From contig JANUWI010000014.1 of assembly GCA_025504975.1 (NCBI GenBank), positions 1,054,001-1,118,000 on the forward strand: a DNA stretch of 64,000 nt, given 5' to 3'. Both the position numbers and the translations under genes were made by a program. Each line of letters opens with the position of its first letter. The stretch's first letter is position 1. Source of the stretch: Plenodomus lindquistii (lineage: Eukaryota; Ascomycota; Dothideomycetes; Pleosporales; Leptosphaeriaceae). The notes beneath the pieces are model-generated. The model ran no database searches. It was given only the letters and a program-made list of their open reading frames with translations, and was not told the DNA's origin. This document shows, in pieces, positions 34,846 to 47,462 of the stretch.

Positions 34846-34873
34846 CAATAGATAGCGGTCAAGGCGTGGGTCA

Positions 34874-35095
34874 TCAAGCCCCATTGATGTTGCTCGCACC
34901 CGAAATATCCGAGTGACTGCCACCACGAACAGCGAAGGGGCAACTGGTCGTGCGCGATTCCGATATAATGGCTGCGACATCTTTAGCACAGCGAATATTG
35001 ACTAGACAAACTGGCTGAGCAGACTGTTGTTGTTGAGTCAAAAAGAGGGATTTTACTGGAGTTTCATTTGCGACCGTATACAGCCTAGAATTCAC
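34874..35095 (-). pseudogene. FAD-linked oxidase fossil (PCMH/BBE-type N-terminal piece)
   Basis: The frame contains QPVCLVNIRCAKDVAAII followed by CPFAVRGGSHSDISGASNIN and then a stop at 34874. The block CPFAVRGG(G/S)HS is the flavin-attachment/ADP-binding region of berberine-bridge/6-hydroxynicotine-oxidase-like FAD enzymes. The remaining 350 or more residues are absent, and the next sequence (after 29 bp) belongs to the P450 fossil. It has no ATG in frame within the preserved part. Confidence 0.65.
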
Positions 35096-35216
35096 CTACT
35101 CTACTACAGTCTACACATATTTTTCCCGCCATCTAGTCTCTAAAACTAAGAAACTGCAGATAGATTTATACATCCCTCTCATCCCAGCTCTTCCTATTCT
35201 AAAGCTAACATATGCT

Positions 35217-38200
35217 CTAGGCGTCGTATAATACAATCAGTCCATTAGCAGCACGTCTTCCTAGCGCCTGCAGCGTTCCCGTGCTCATGATCTCCAAGGT
35301 GCTAACATTGAAACCAAAGGTACGTTTCCACCAAGCCTGCAGCTCGACCGCCACTAACGAATCCAACCCAATATCGGCGGTGCGCATAGAGATATCGATG
35401 TCAACATCTCCTGCCAGTACTAAAGCAAACAACTTGTTCCCAATAGCCAACGCAAAGATGTCTGCAGCCTCCTCAGATCTGAGCATACTCGGATCTTTCT
35501 TGGTTGTGGTGAGAAATGTGCGAAGTCCATCGGCTGGGGGACCAGCCTTAGTGCCACCACCGATGTTGTGGTAAACCGACATTCGCACGTCTCTTCGCAA
35601 CAAAGCACTGCTTTCGGGATTGCTCAGAGGAATGGTTGGAGTGAGACCAAGAAGGAAAACGTCCCCAAATGTAGGACCTTGTTTGCCCAGGCTGCGGGCA
35701 GAAGGAGATGACAAGGCCAAATCCAGGGCTTTGAGAAGTTCAGTCTCTCGGACCGCACGCCATCCTGTGCCCTGCATCTTCTTGAGAAGTTCCTGATTCT
35801 CGGACAAGTATCCGATGCCCTCCATTGCTCCGAGATCGATTGCTGTACAAGGGAGGCCCATGCCGGCGCGGTAGTGCGCAAAGGCATCGAGAAAGGTATT
35901 CGCGCTAGCGTAGTTGGCCTGGCCGACTTGTCCCAGGGTTCCTGACAAAGAGCTGAATAAAAGGAAGAAGTCAAGATCCAAGCCCCTTTTCAAAACGGCG
36001 TTATGAAGGTTCCAGGTGCCCTGGACCTTTGGTTTCGTGACCTGGTTCCAATCCTCGATGTTCATTCCTTCGAACATTTGATCGCGGAGAACCATTGACA
36101 TCTGTATGATTCCTTTTAAAGAAGCCGGCGTCCCACCTACAGCACGAGATACATCATCAGCGTTAGTAACATCTCCACTGACCATCTGCACCGTGCATCC
36201 CATGCTTTCAATCTCGCGCGCCAAGTCGGCGTGATGCTTTCCACTTCCTGCGCTTCGAGACAGAAAAGTGAGGTTTCGCGCGCCACGTTCGATCATCCAA
36301 ACCGAGACGGTACGTCCGAGACCCCCAAGACCGCCGATGAGGAGGTAAGAAGCTGCTCCGTCAAATTCAACGCCAACCTTCTTTGTGCTGTCAACATCCT
36401 CCACCAAGACTTTCCCTGTCGTGTCGCGAATCTCGAGCACAATCTTGCCAATATGTTTGCCCTGCTGCATGTATCTGAAAGCTTCCAGGATCGCAGGAGC
36501 GCTGAATACTCGGTCTACTTGAATGGGTCTGAAATTGCCGTTGGCAAAGTGATCCATCGTAAACCTGAGTGACCTGGCAAAAAAGAGTTGGGTGTCAACA
36601 AAGTCGTGTTCAAAAAAATGGTCTCTGTCGGATACAACTTACTTGCTGCTGAGCTCAGGCCGCTCGATTCTCATCTGCTCGATGTCCAAACAGCAATAGT
36701 TACGATTGGCCAGGAAGGGCCCCATATCAAGTCGAGCATTGCCAATAATGTCACGTTTCCCAATTTCCACCATTGTCCCCCATTTTGCGATGCAGGCCCA
36801 GGTGCTGTGCAAGAGCTCTCCAGCCAGGGAATTCAAAGCCAAGTCAACACCTCTGCCATTCGTCTCTCGCAGCAGGTCGTCCACAAAGGACGTGTTCCTC
36901 GAGTTGAAGATTCGGTTTCTCGGAAGGTCAAACGTGTTCATCAAGTACTGGATTTTTTCCTCGCTACCTACGGTCGTGTAGATTTCAGCACCGAGCATGC
37001 GAGCTACTTGTATAGCAGCTTGTCCAACCCCACCGGTGCCGCTGTGGATAAGGATAGACTTGACAAGAGAGTCAGAAGATGCGTCTCTAGGGCTGAAGTA
37101 CGTGAGGTACTCACTTGACCTTTACGGAGACGCCCCAATTCGATAAGACCATGGACGGCCGTAATGAAGACTGTCGGAATACATGCACCTTCAACAAAGC
37201 TAATGTGGTCAGGGAGCTTCTCATAGTACACTTGTGGGCCTGTGATGACGGTTGTGAAGGTGTTGATGCCTACGACGACGGCACGGTCACCGACACGAAG
37301 CTTGCTGACATTGGGTCCAACTCGGCGGACGATTCCAGCTGCTTCGTAGCCAAACTTGGGTTCGTGTCGCCCAGGGATGATCTGCATGCCTACCAAGATA
37401 TCCTGACGGGGCATGTGTTAATTGAATATGATTGTTTAACACATACGAAGGTGAACTTACACGGAAATTCAATCCACTAGCATATACCTCAACTTCAACC
37501 TCATCATCTACTGGCGCAGGCGCAGACTTTGCAGACCAGGTCAGTGTATCAATGCGTCCAGGCTGAGTTTGAGAGACGACAGCCTCTTTAGAAGTCTGCG
37601 AGGTTAAAAGTTCTCGGTCCAGCGAAAAGGGGAAAAAACGATTGATGAGGGTTTGACCATTGTGGATGGCATATTCGTAGTCGGGATGTAGGCCTTCGTC
37701 TTCTTCCCTAGTCTGGAACACGCCCAGGACATTGGCTAGAGCAGCAGCCGCTGTTGGAGACGAGATCGTATCCATCTCCAACGTAGCAATGTCAAGGGCC
37801 ATTTCGGATCGGAGAGTGCGGATCAGTCCAATGGCTTGAGCATACCTTGGGTCAGTGCAGCCAACGCCGGAGCGACGAGTGACCCATAAGAGACCATTGT
37901 CTCTGAGACCTTTGAGGGATGATTTAAAGTCTGACAGTCGAGTTGCATCTATATTCTCGAAAAATGGCGCTTCTTCTTCGAGGACAGCGAGCACATCTTG
38001 ACCAGGTGGAGGTGTCTGGCCTAGGACACAGTATTCGACATCATAGCCCCTAATTTGAAGCTCCTTGACAATCAAACTCGACTGGGAATCCGTGCCGTTG
38101 TTCAACAGAGTGATTCGCTTTGTTGGCATCTTCGGTTCGTGTGGTCTGGCTACGAGAACACTGTTTGTCCAATGTTCCGAGTCTGGCCTGACGTCGTGCA

Positions 38201-41200
38201 CGTTCACAAAACCAGCCATAACAAGTTCTTCATGCCATTTCTTCGAGTCAAGATAGGGTTCGTCCACCCGGCCTAGATCAGTAGAATGGGACCACCAGCT
38301 TGTCAGTGTTGCCAGAGCAAACTTCACCCATGGCAGGCCAGGTCGCGACTCTTGCAATATCAATCTTCCGCGAGGACTCAGAAGTCCGTGGAGATTCTGT
38401 AGACCTGCTCGGACGTTCATACTCGTGCTGAGTGCATTCGCTGCAACGATCAGGTCGAACTGACGACCCTCCAAAGCCTGCGCTGACATGCTTCCGCTGA
38501 CATCCAGAACAGTAAACTCCATGTTTGGGACACCCTTCAAAGCTTCTTTTGCCCGGTCTAGCAGACCAGACGACGCATCCGTAACAACGTACTCGGAATA
38601 CAAAGGCTGTCCGTCAGCACAGGTCAAACTCGTCACAATCTTTCGTGTCTTTTCTCCAAGTCCGGCACCAACTTCAAGGACCCTCACGTTTGGTTTGTTT
38701 TGTGAAAGGCTTCGGAAATATTCACAATCGTCGAGATTGCGCAGGAATTTTGTGAAATGATCCAGGCTGCCGGCCTTGTTCAGGATTTCCAACCCGGTTT
38801 TTTGCCCCCTTAACAGCGGCTCAATATTACTTGAAATAGCGAGCATGGCCCTTGCCACGGACCTGGCTGGGCTACTCTCCAGTCTCGCAACCAGCGAATG
38901 AATGTCTCGAGTCAGCGCGGTAACATCTGCTTCTTGGAGATCTGAGCGCGCTTCTCGATTAAGCCACTTTTGATACTTGACGAGGTGGGGAATTTGCACC
39001 TCTACACTTCCAGCCGTTTTACTGGCGAGAGTAATGGCTAGTTGCGCCAACTCATTGAGGAGAGGTGTGGAAACTTCATGACCTTGCGGCAGCCGAAAGA
39101 GGTCGCTGCTACTCTGGAAGTCAATGTGAGGCACCCACTCAGCTCGTGCGGTGATAGGGATACTGTCATTGTCTCTCGACTCAGCTTCATCGAAAAGCGA
39201 AAGTTGAGAGCCAGCGATTTGTACCACCGTTTTCGCGCCTGCAGAAATCGAGCCCGCGCCCGTGTAACCATCATTGGAAGGCTCCGAATTAACACGGAGC
39301 ACAAGATTGTCCTCGGTGCAGCGAACCATTGTCATGGAATCGATTTTGGAAGCAAGGAGTCGTCGATAGTGGCGGCCTACACCGTCATAAACCGAAAGAC
39401 TCATCAGCTGAAAGTATGCATCCAGGACGACAGGATGTAAGTGGTATTGTGTCTCATCACCCCATATGTTGTTTGGTGTCGTTGCCCTAGCTGTGTGCGG
39501 CGAACCAGTGGACGATCGTATATTTTCAAGAATGGCGAAACTTGGGCCGTAAAGGAGACCGCCACGTTGCTCTGTTTCGTACCACCTGGGACCATCAACC
39601 TTTCGTGGCAACTCGTTTGCGTCCTGGGTAGCTTCCAAAACCTTTCCAGACGTTTCTCCCCGAACCTCGCCTGTACAATGAGTGGTCCATACATGACCGT
39701 TGTGCGACGATATAGTAAACTCCCACCACTCGCTGTTGAGGCTATCAGTCAGGCGCCGGTGGCGCATGTTGGTCACCGTCTCTGTAGCTGCATCTTCAAC
39801 TAGGACCAGGGCATTTGTGACAGCTACGTTCCGAAGGCTGACTCCGTCTCCCATCCCAGTCACCTGACGTGCAGCTTCGGCCGCCATAGAAACGTATCCT
39901 GACAATGGAAAAACAATAATGTCATCAACCTTGTGGTCAACGATCCAAGGAACAGTATTGATCTCCAGGAGATTTCGCCATGCCGGCTCAGACTCGGTGC
40001 ACTCTGGCAACTTTGACCCCAAAAGACTGTGGCTGGGATGTCCGTTGCCCCTCCATTCTTTTGATACACGAGACTCGAACCAGTATCTTCTTGAGTGATC
40101 CCACGGATAGGAAGGTAAGTCTGTAACACAAGAACCACCCGCCGTGAGAGACTTGAAATCCATGTCCACATGGAGCGTGTAGAGCTTTCCGATTGCTTGG
40201 AGCAAGTTCTCCACGCTGTTCTGTCTTCGTACGAGGGAAGGAACATAGGAAGCCTTGCTCGATTCGGACGTCAGGATCTGTCTCAATGGACCGGCAAGTG
40301 CTGAATGCGGTCCCAGCTCAAGAAGAACTTCATTCCTTGTCACCTGGGACTGAAGAATGCTTGAAATAGCAGACTTGAAAAGTACCGGGCGCTCCAAATT
40401 GGCTTGCCAGTACCTGGGGCCTAGCTTCGCGGCCTTTGTTTGGCCGAGTAATTCGCCCGTTACACTGGAGAAGAATGGTATTGATGGCACTTGACCTTCT
40501 ACTCCTGAATCAACCATTGCCGTATGATATTCGTCTCCAAGACCCAGCATGTGGTGCGAATGGTATGCCGTCTTCACTTTCAGTTTGCTGGCGGGTACGT
40601 CAGGACATTGTTGTTTGATGGCAAACATGACTTCATCCAACTTGTCCGCATCTCCTGAAAGAGTCACGCTGCTCGGTGAGTTGTCGCAAGCAACAATGAC
40701 TCCCGGAACCAAGTATTGTTGTGCTTCCTCCCAGCTTATTCCCACTGCTGCCATGCCTCCATGCTCAGTCCGCCCCTTGGTGACAGTCCCGCGATGGAAC
40801 GCAATAGTGATGGCTTCTTTCGCTGTGACAGCCCCTGCCGCATATGCTGCTGCAATCTCACCACTGGAATGGCCAACGACCGCAGCTGGTTTGATCCCGA
40901 CCGATGCAAGCGTGTCGACAAGAGCTAGTTGAACAGCCGTGCAAAGTGGCTGCGAAAACTCTGCCTCGTATACTCGGCTTGTCCTCGCTGGCTTGAGAAG
41001 CTCTTCTCGTAATGACCAAATTGGTACAACAGCATCTATATCCCTCAAATGCGCGTCAAGGGATTCAATGGTTCGAGAGAATGTCTTGTTGGAGAGCAGT
41101 AATGCACGCCCAAATTGAGGCCAAGATGCGCCTTGGCCAGTAAATACCATGACAAGAGACGGTGATGTCTGGTTACCTTCTCGAGAAGTTACTGAAGCTT

Positions 41201-42996
41201 GCAGGTCGAAGCGTTCTTTCGTTGCGATTGCGAATGATCGATGCGGGAGGTGTTCTCTTCGGCAGGCGAGAGTGTGCGCAATGTCAGACAAAGGCAAAGT
41301 GGTCTCACCATGGAAAGATTGATGATTCTGCTCCATATCCTTCAGAGACTGGGCTGTGTTTGCTGAAAACAATAATAGTTGTGGTCCGCTGATGATCGTC
41401 TTTTCAGGCGTATGTACCTGACGCGAAGCGAGATGTCTTGCGGGAGATTCTACAATGACGTGTGCATTGGCCCCACCCACACCAAATGAATTGATGCTGA
41501 CACGTTCGTCGCGACCGGCAGGCCATGTGGTAGGCTTTGAGGGTATCAGCAGCTTTGCGCGTTCAAATGGGATTAAAGGGTTTAGTGGCAAGTGCTTGAT
41601 GTTCGGAGGGATCATGCGATTCTCCAGGGCAAGGGTGGCTTTGAGCACAGCTGTCAGTCCCGAAGCTCCCTCAGAATGTCCCAAGTTCGGTTTGAGGGCA
41701 CCGATATGAATCCCATCCTGGCCAAAGACTGAAGCAACTGCTTCAGTCTCTATGGGATCTCCGGCATAGGTCCCCGTTCCGTGGCATTCGAAAAGGCCCG
41801 TCTTGGAGATGTCCGAAATACCTGCAACCGCGTAGGCTCGTCTGATCAATGCTTCCTGGGATCTGGCACTTGGTAATGTTAGGGGTTTCGTATGTCCATC
41901 GAAGTTGATGGCACTGCCGGAAATCACAGATCTGATTGGGTTACCGTCTCGCAATGCCGCGCTCAAAGACTTCACGTAGAGGGCTACGATAGCCTCGCCG
42001 CGAGCATATCCATTTGCGTCAGACGAGAATGTTTTACATGACCCATCTGGGCTGAGAACACCCTGATCTGATAATCTTGTGGCCATATCAGGCGCTAAGA
42101 TTAGGTTGGTGCCGCCAACAATAGCAGACTCACAGTCACCTCTGGCAATAGACAGGCAGGCCTCGTTGAGACCAGTAAGTGCAGAGGAGCAAGCCGTACG
42201 AACCGTCAAACTGTAAAAGTTGTCGTTAGCTCAATGCATCGCGCCTTTGTGTCTCTAGAGGTGGGATATCTAGTAATATTACTTACCTAGGTCCGCGGAG
42301 ATCTAGCTCATGGGATATACGCTCTGATACCATGAAGTCGTGAGAGGTAGTAACTGCAACATGGCTTTTCCTAAGTCCGTCCCGAACCATCATGTCGTAC
42401 CAATCTTGAGTGAAATTCCCCATGTAGACGCCAGTGTTGGAACCCTTCCAGTTGATTTCTCCAGCATTATCCAACGACTCTCGAGCAACCTCGAGCATTA
42501 GCCTTTGCTGGGGATCCAGCCACTCAACTTCTGTACGAGTCATCGAGAAAAAGGATGTATCCAGCCCCGCGAGATCTACAGAATCGTCCAAGAAGTAGCC
42601 GAATTCAGTGTTAATAGTACCCGGCCTTTTTGTCGGCGAGTAGTAGCCATCGATGTTGAAACGGCTTTTTGGGACACGGGTCCTTGCGTCTTGGCCCTCC
42701 ACAAGAAACTCCCATAGCTGCTTGGGGGAGTTTATCCCTCCTGGAAGACGGCAGGCCATTCCACAGATGGCAACAGGGTCGAAAGAAGAATCAATGCTTG
42801 GTGTGGCGTGAGAGCTGACGGTGTGGACACCATTTGCGTCGTTATATCCATCGGCGCTATGGCTCTGTTCATTGGTTCTCTTTGTATTATCTCTGTGTTC
42901 CAATCCAATGGAGACATTCATTGCAATTGGATCACAAACACCGTTTGTACCATTGTTGTAGGCGGCGCTTGGATTTGTACCATTGGTTTGCGTCAT
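35217..42996 (-). CDS. Highly reducing polyketide synthase, KS-AT-DH-MT-ER-KR-ACP
   Basis: Iterative type I PKS of 2506 residues, cytosolic. There are five exons; introns are 42211-42286, 37403-37460, 37059-37114 and 36574-36642, each restoring a domain motif. The first ATG is 42996. Domains: KS from residue 72 (Cys 244 in TVRTACSSAL, His in ECHGTGT and NLGHSEGASG); AT (Ser ~685 in VVGHSSGE); DH (His ~996, HKVDDIIVFP, and DAYFQ at ~1167); C-methyltransferase (VLEVGAGLGEKT ~1415); ER (GLNFRDILVGM, SGTGGVGQAA); KR (LIGGLGGLG, Tyr in QANYASANTF); ACP (Ser 2460 in GLDSLVAVEL). Only 46 residues follow the ACP Ser, so there is no TE, reductase or acyltransferase; release must be in trans. It is divergent with the oxoamine synthase, the FUM1/FUM8 arrangement of partners. 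Oddities: RTACSS in place of DTACSS, and Asp at the usual Gly of the DH HxxxGxxxxP motif. Confidence 0.95.
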
Positions 42997-43801
42997 CCTG
43001 CTGAATAGAGAGAAAAAAAAACCAAATACCAGGGGCTGTGACAATTCGAAACCAGGATTTGGTTGAAGCTCTCTGCATTTCTAGGCATGATACATTGGCA
43101 TCTACCTGATGGTATATGAGTTGCTCGGCGACATAGAATCTACTAGCGCCTTACCTGCGTGATTCGGGCAACTCGATCGAAAATCTCGTGACTGGTATGA
43201 CCCACCAATCGATAGGATAAAGCCCAGATCTGAACCCACGCAGTCAGACACGGACACTGATTGGTTCAAGTCGAGTACTGATGTCAACGCTCATTATAAT
43301 CACTCAAAGAGTAATTATTACCATGTGACACATTCCACATGACCCAGGTCAGTAGGGAGCTCTTGGCGTGAGTGCATGCAGTCAGTTATGCATTCGGCGG
43401 TCGGCTGCAGAAGAATTTGGTCAGCCAGACCGCAGAAGGATTTGGTCAGCCAAACCATGAAAGAATTTGGTCAGCCAAACCACAGAAGGATTTGGTCAGC
43501 TTTGCAAGGATGAAGTCAGCCAAAGATGACACCAAGTGGGCCACTCAACCATACCGTCAATTCGACATGTGCGGTCGATCGTTTGCTATACAAGATTGCT
43601 CAAAGGTGTCAGCAGATGATGTTAGCCAAGACTTAGCTATGAGTGAGACTTGTTACTTCCTTATGATGCCAATCAAATAATGTACGAGAAAACTCGTAAG
43701 AAATCCACAATCTTTAGAAAATCATCATTCCGAGTGTATGGTACTAAGTGAACCCTATCCATACGAACTCATTTTGACCGATTCCCAGATATCACGCCAG
43801 G
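42997..43801. promoter_or_regulatory. Divergent promoter of the PKS and oxoamine synthase genes
   Basis: An 805-bp region between two ATGs pointing away from each other. It contains four exact GTCAGCC sites (43420, 43445, 43470, 43515) and one GTCAGCT (43495), mostly within a 25-bp tandem repeat. The same core recurs in the other two divergent promoters of the cluster. A TATAAT-like element lies near 43293. Confidence 0.6.
43407..43506. repeat. 25-bp tandem repeat, four units
   Basis: Four successive 25-bp units built on GAA(A/G/T)(G/A)ATTTGGTCAGCC, with the GTCAGC core starting at 43420, 43445, 43470 and 43495, exactly 25 bp apart. Flanking bases vary (CAGACC, CAAACC, CAAACC, TTTGCA). A further GTCAGCCAAA follows at 43515. 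It lies about 300-400 bp upstream of the oxoamine synthase start. Confidence 0.9.
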
Positions 43802-45436
43802 ATGTACTATGAGTCTCTCCTCAAGGAGATGCTGCCAGCACAGGAGATCCGTGGACCGTCGATGAAGAACGAGCCTGCTTTCTTTCGCCGCTTGGAACAG
43901 TCTATGGATGTTGTACGTCAAAAGCGCGGACTCATGTATTTGAAGCCGCGATGGGATGACAGCGTTTTGGACCTGACAACGAGCGATTTTCTCTCTCTAA
44001 ATCGTTCGGGTCGGATCCGGGAGTCTTTCGAGCAAGAGTTGGCATCTCTTGGAGATTACCGGCTCAGTGCCTCTGGGTCGCGCCTGCAATACGGTAACTA
44101 CGACTACCTGCTCGAAACGGAGAAAGAAATTGCCACTTTCCATGGTGCTGAGACAGCTTGGATCTGTCACTCGGGCTTTTTTGCTAATGTCGGAGTTCTG
44201 GAAGCCATCCCTTTGCCTGGGGATGCCGTTGTCTGGGATGAGCTTTCCCATGCAAGTACAGGCCTCGGACTCAAAGTGAGCTTGGCCGCCCACAAGATCC
44301 CATTCAAGCACAATAGCCCCGACTCCTTGAGAGAGGTCTTGACGTCGCTCAAGACCAACGATTCTGCCTTCGCGACGGGTGAAAAGTCCATCTTAATTTC
44401 GGTCGAATCCATTTACAGCATGGAAGGTGATATTTGTCCCCTCAAGGAATTGGTAGCCGTTGCGAAGGAGCTCTTCCCTGCAGGAAACGCGCAATTCGTG
44501 ATTGACGAAGCCCACAGCAATGGGGTGTTGGGTCCAAAAGGTGCTGGTTTGGTAAGTTCTAAAGCCCTTGTTGTCGTGTTGAATCTGAAGGCTAAGCCTG
44601 GGATTCTCGGAATGCCTTTGCTCTATGAAACCGATGTTTGTACTACTGACTCTTTGCGCACAGGTATCCATGCTGGGACTGGAAAAGGACATCGCCATCC
44701 GAGTTCACATGTGCAGTAAAGCATTGTCATCTACTGGAGGTAGGTTATACATCTTCTTGTTGTTGACGTCGATCGAAATACTGAGAAGGAAACTACCAGG
44801 CGTGATCCTATGTAACAACACGATTCGAAGCGCCATCACCCACTACTCACGGTCTATGGCCTATTGCGGTGCGCCCTCAGTCCCTATGATCGCGTCTATT
44901 CGAGCAGGTTACCAATTACTGAAGAGTGGCCAGACGCAACAGGTACGTCAAATTCAGAATCATAGTCTCAAGCCAAAAGGTCTGATGATTGCTCTTCTGC
45001 GTTGTAGCAACAGGCTCAAATCCAGGAGATTGTGCGATACTTTTTCGAAACACTGCTAGCAGATCCTGCATGGGAGGAAGCTATGGATAACGGTCTTCTC
45101 TGGGTGCCACTTGCGGAAGAATGGGAGGATCGTCTGATCCATTCTCACATCGTGGCCATCAAGATACGTGGAGGCCATGAACTCTCTCTATTCGTTCACA
45201 TGCTTATGGCGAACATGAACGCATACCCGATTCACTACCCCATTGTGCCCAAGGGAACCGGCCTCATCAGATGCGTTTTTCACGCTCATAACACGCCAGA
45301 AGAGATTGATCGTCTAGTTGCCACAATTGGTGAATGGGCGCTCGAAATGCTGGAAATCGAGCGTGGCGAATCTGAGAACTCCATGCCAAGTGCCATGCGT
45401 CGGGCGTTCGCTTTGCAAGCAGCTGGATGGAAGTGA
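43802..45436 (+). CDS. PLP-dependent alpha-oxoamine synthase (Fum8/serine palmitoyltransferase-like)
   Basis: Condenses an amino acid with a thioester-bound acyl chain, with decarboxylation, giving a 2-amino-3-ketone. Beside an HR-PKS without a release domain it most likely offloads the polyketide. Four exons (43802-44551, 44664-44739, 44800-44942, 45008-45436; introns 112, 60 and 65 nt) encode 465 residues. Motifs: DFLSLNRSGRIRESF (substrate entry), YRLSASGSRLQYGNYDYLLE (the GSR-GN-LE stretch of the family), VIDEAHSNGVLG (Asp and His around PLP) and HMCSKALSSTGG (Schiff-base Lys). The 76-nt second exon is essential, as it carries that Lys. Similar to the C-terminal half of Fum8 and to Lcb2. 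No membrane segment is obvious at the N-terminus. The amino acid used cannot be read from the sequence. Confidence 0.92.
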
Positions 45437-45869
45437 TAAGGGCAGTCCAAAATGTTAATTAAGATCTTGCGTCATATTGTCAAGTGAAGCTATAGCATCT
45501 TTCAGATATGTAAACAGGTCTTCATTCTTTTAGCTATTCGAGAGTCACCATATATATCTTTAAAGAATTATGGATGTGAATGCCTTCTCTAAATTGGAAA
45601 GAAGGAGGATTGAGTCGAGGAATTCGCGAGTCAGAGCGTCTGCGACTTTACTGATCATATCATCCCTTTACAGCAAGGAAACATACATGTCAAATTATAC
45701 ACAATGTTTAAAGTGAATGTACCTTGATTGTTGCTCACAAATGAAGATCCATGAATTCTTGAGATACTTCGATAGATTACCTTATCGCTGGAATTCTTGG
45801 GCGGACAATAAGATTGCCAACACGATCCTAGCAACACTATCACAATACACGCTTTGAACCCCGACTAGT
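45437..45869. other. Convergent intergenic region
   Basis: Shared 3' region of the oxoamine synthase and bZIP genes, A/T-rich. No gene seen. Confidence 0.5.
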
Positions 45870-47462
45870 TTAGTGAGCAACGACCAGAGGTGCGGCATCT
45901 CTTGAGTTAGTTTTGCTAACATGTACAACGGTGATGCTATGGCGACTCACAGATTCTGGAGCAGCCTCTACTTGTTCCGAGAGCTTCACTTCCTCTAGAG
46001 AGCTTGCGTTGCTGTTCTGAAATCTTTGGCTGCTAAATTTGTGGTCGTAAAGCAGACACTCAAATTTGTTTATGAAACCCACTGGCTCGATTCGCTGTTT
46101 GTCGGGAAATCTGGAGGTAGCGAAATCTCTCAGCTCTTCTACACAAAGGTGTGCTAGAGGTCAGGAAAATTAGTTTGAAGGCGAGAGATAGTGACAATAA
46201 CTTTTTATACTCACCAGTCGCCTCAGACATACTGTCGTGGAGACCTTGAGACTCTTGGCGTGGCCACTGGGTACTGCTTTTGTGCAACTTCTGCAGCAAT
46301 GACTTTAGGCGACGGCTGCGGCTGGCGCACTGCGCCATGGACGGAAGGCTACCTTTTCTGAATTCGGCCGTATAGTATGCTACCGCCATTCCCTCAAAGT
46401 CATGAAAGCCAGCTGCCCGCATTGCGTCCACTACGATCTCGAATCGCTTTGTGATATCGGTCGCAGGCAATGATATTAGTCCACTCGTACTCGCATGAGA
46501 CGTTCTGACGTGCGGCCAGGTGGCAGGGGATTGCGTGAGAATACATTCACTTCCTTTACTGACACTACACCGAAAAGAAAAAATTAGCCTGGATTTAGAG
46601 ACCTACATTCAATCTGAATGGGTCAGCAATTGGGTGAAGACAGAAGAACGCACCTTGATCCAGAGCAATTCAACCAATCGGGCGGTGTCTCGGGTAATAA
46701 TGGCGCCTTTGAATTGGGAACATAGCGGTCGAGATACTGTTGATGTGGCTGATGTTGTCGATATGACTGATGCTGTTGATATGGCTGATGCTGTTGATAC
46801 TGTTGATACAGTGATGAAGGGGAAGCCGGCTCTGCTACCAACTGAGCAAGCATGTCCTCCAAATGGCCGGAGCAGGGGCCCGTCACACCGTTGCAAGCAC
46901 ATCCCCGAGGCATGAGGCCTGGCTGAGATATATCATTCTCATTGCCAATCGATGTTCTGGTCCACGATAAATCTTGGTGGGACAAAAGCTCATCTGCTGC
47001 TAATGGATCGTTACCCATGTTGCCGACTTGCGGGATAAGTGAGGAAGGATCTGGACAGGACGAGGAAATCACCTGGAGGTTGACCTGATTCGTACGGCTT
47101 GTCAAATTGGCGTTCACTGATGCGTCCCTTTCGTGGGGTGGTATTTCCAATCCATAGCCGCTATGTTCGTCTTGGGATGTGTTTTTACTTTCCTGACTGG
47201 CCTGCCGCAGTCTCAGACCTGATGTGTTGAAGTAATCAGTTGACGAATATGATCGTTGTTGCACATACATACGGCGCTTTCGCTGCGATGTTCTATTCTG
47301 AAGTCTGAAGCAGTCATCAGCGCTGATCGAAAGTCGCGAACCGCCAAATCTGATTATTGACTGAAATCCGGCCATTTACCTTCTCGCCTCAACAGCTCTT
47401 GGACTTGTCGACCGACCTGATCCCTTTGCAACATATGGTGGCTCTTCCGCTTCTGAGAACAT
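45870..47462 (-). CDS. bZIP transcription factor, probable cluster regulator
   Basis: Nuclear regulator of 455 residues from four exons (47380-47462, 46654-47304, 46215-46564, 45870-46153; introns 75, 89 and 61 nt). The basic region EARRLQNRTSQRKRR is formed only by splicing the first intron and matches the NRxSQRxxR fungal bZIP type. I see no long leucine heptad after it, so the zipper is weak or atypical. The middle has a Cys cluster (MPRGCACNGVTGPC) and a Gln/His/Tyr repeat. The C-terminal part (VVDAMRAAGFHDFEGMAVAY, then SRSRRLKSLL) matches the conserved C-terminus seen in fungal bZIP proteins of secondary-metabolite clusters. It sits inside the cluster, convergent with the oxoamine synthase. 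A CACGTG lies 25 bp upstream of its start region. Confidence 0.85.
46735..46809. repeat. In-frame trinucleotide-type repeat encoding Gln/His/Tyr
   Basis: Imperfect 15- to 18-bp units of CTGTTGATA/TGGCTGATG encode a YQQHQPYQQHQ-like tract on the minus strand within the bZIP gene. A length-variable microsatellite is likely. Confidence 0.75.
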
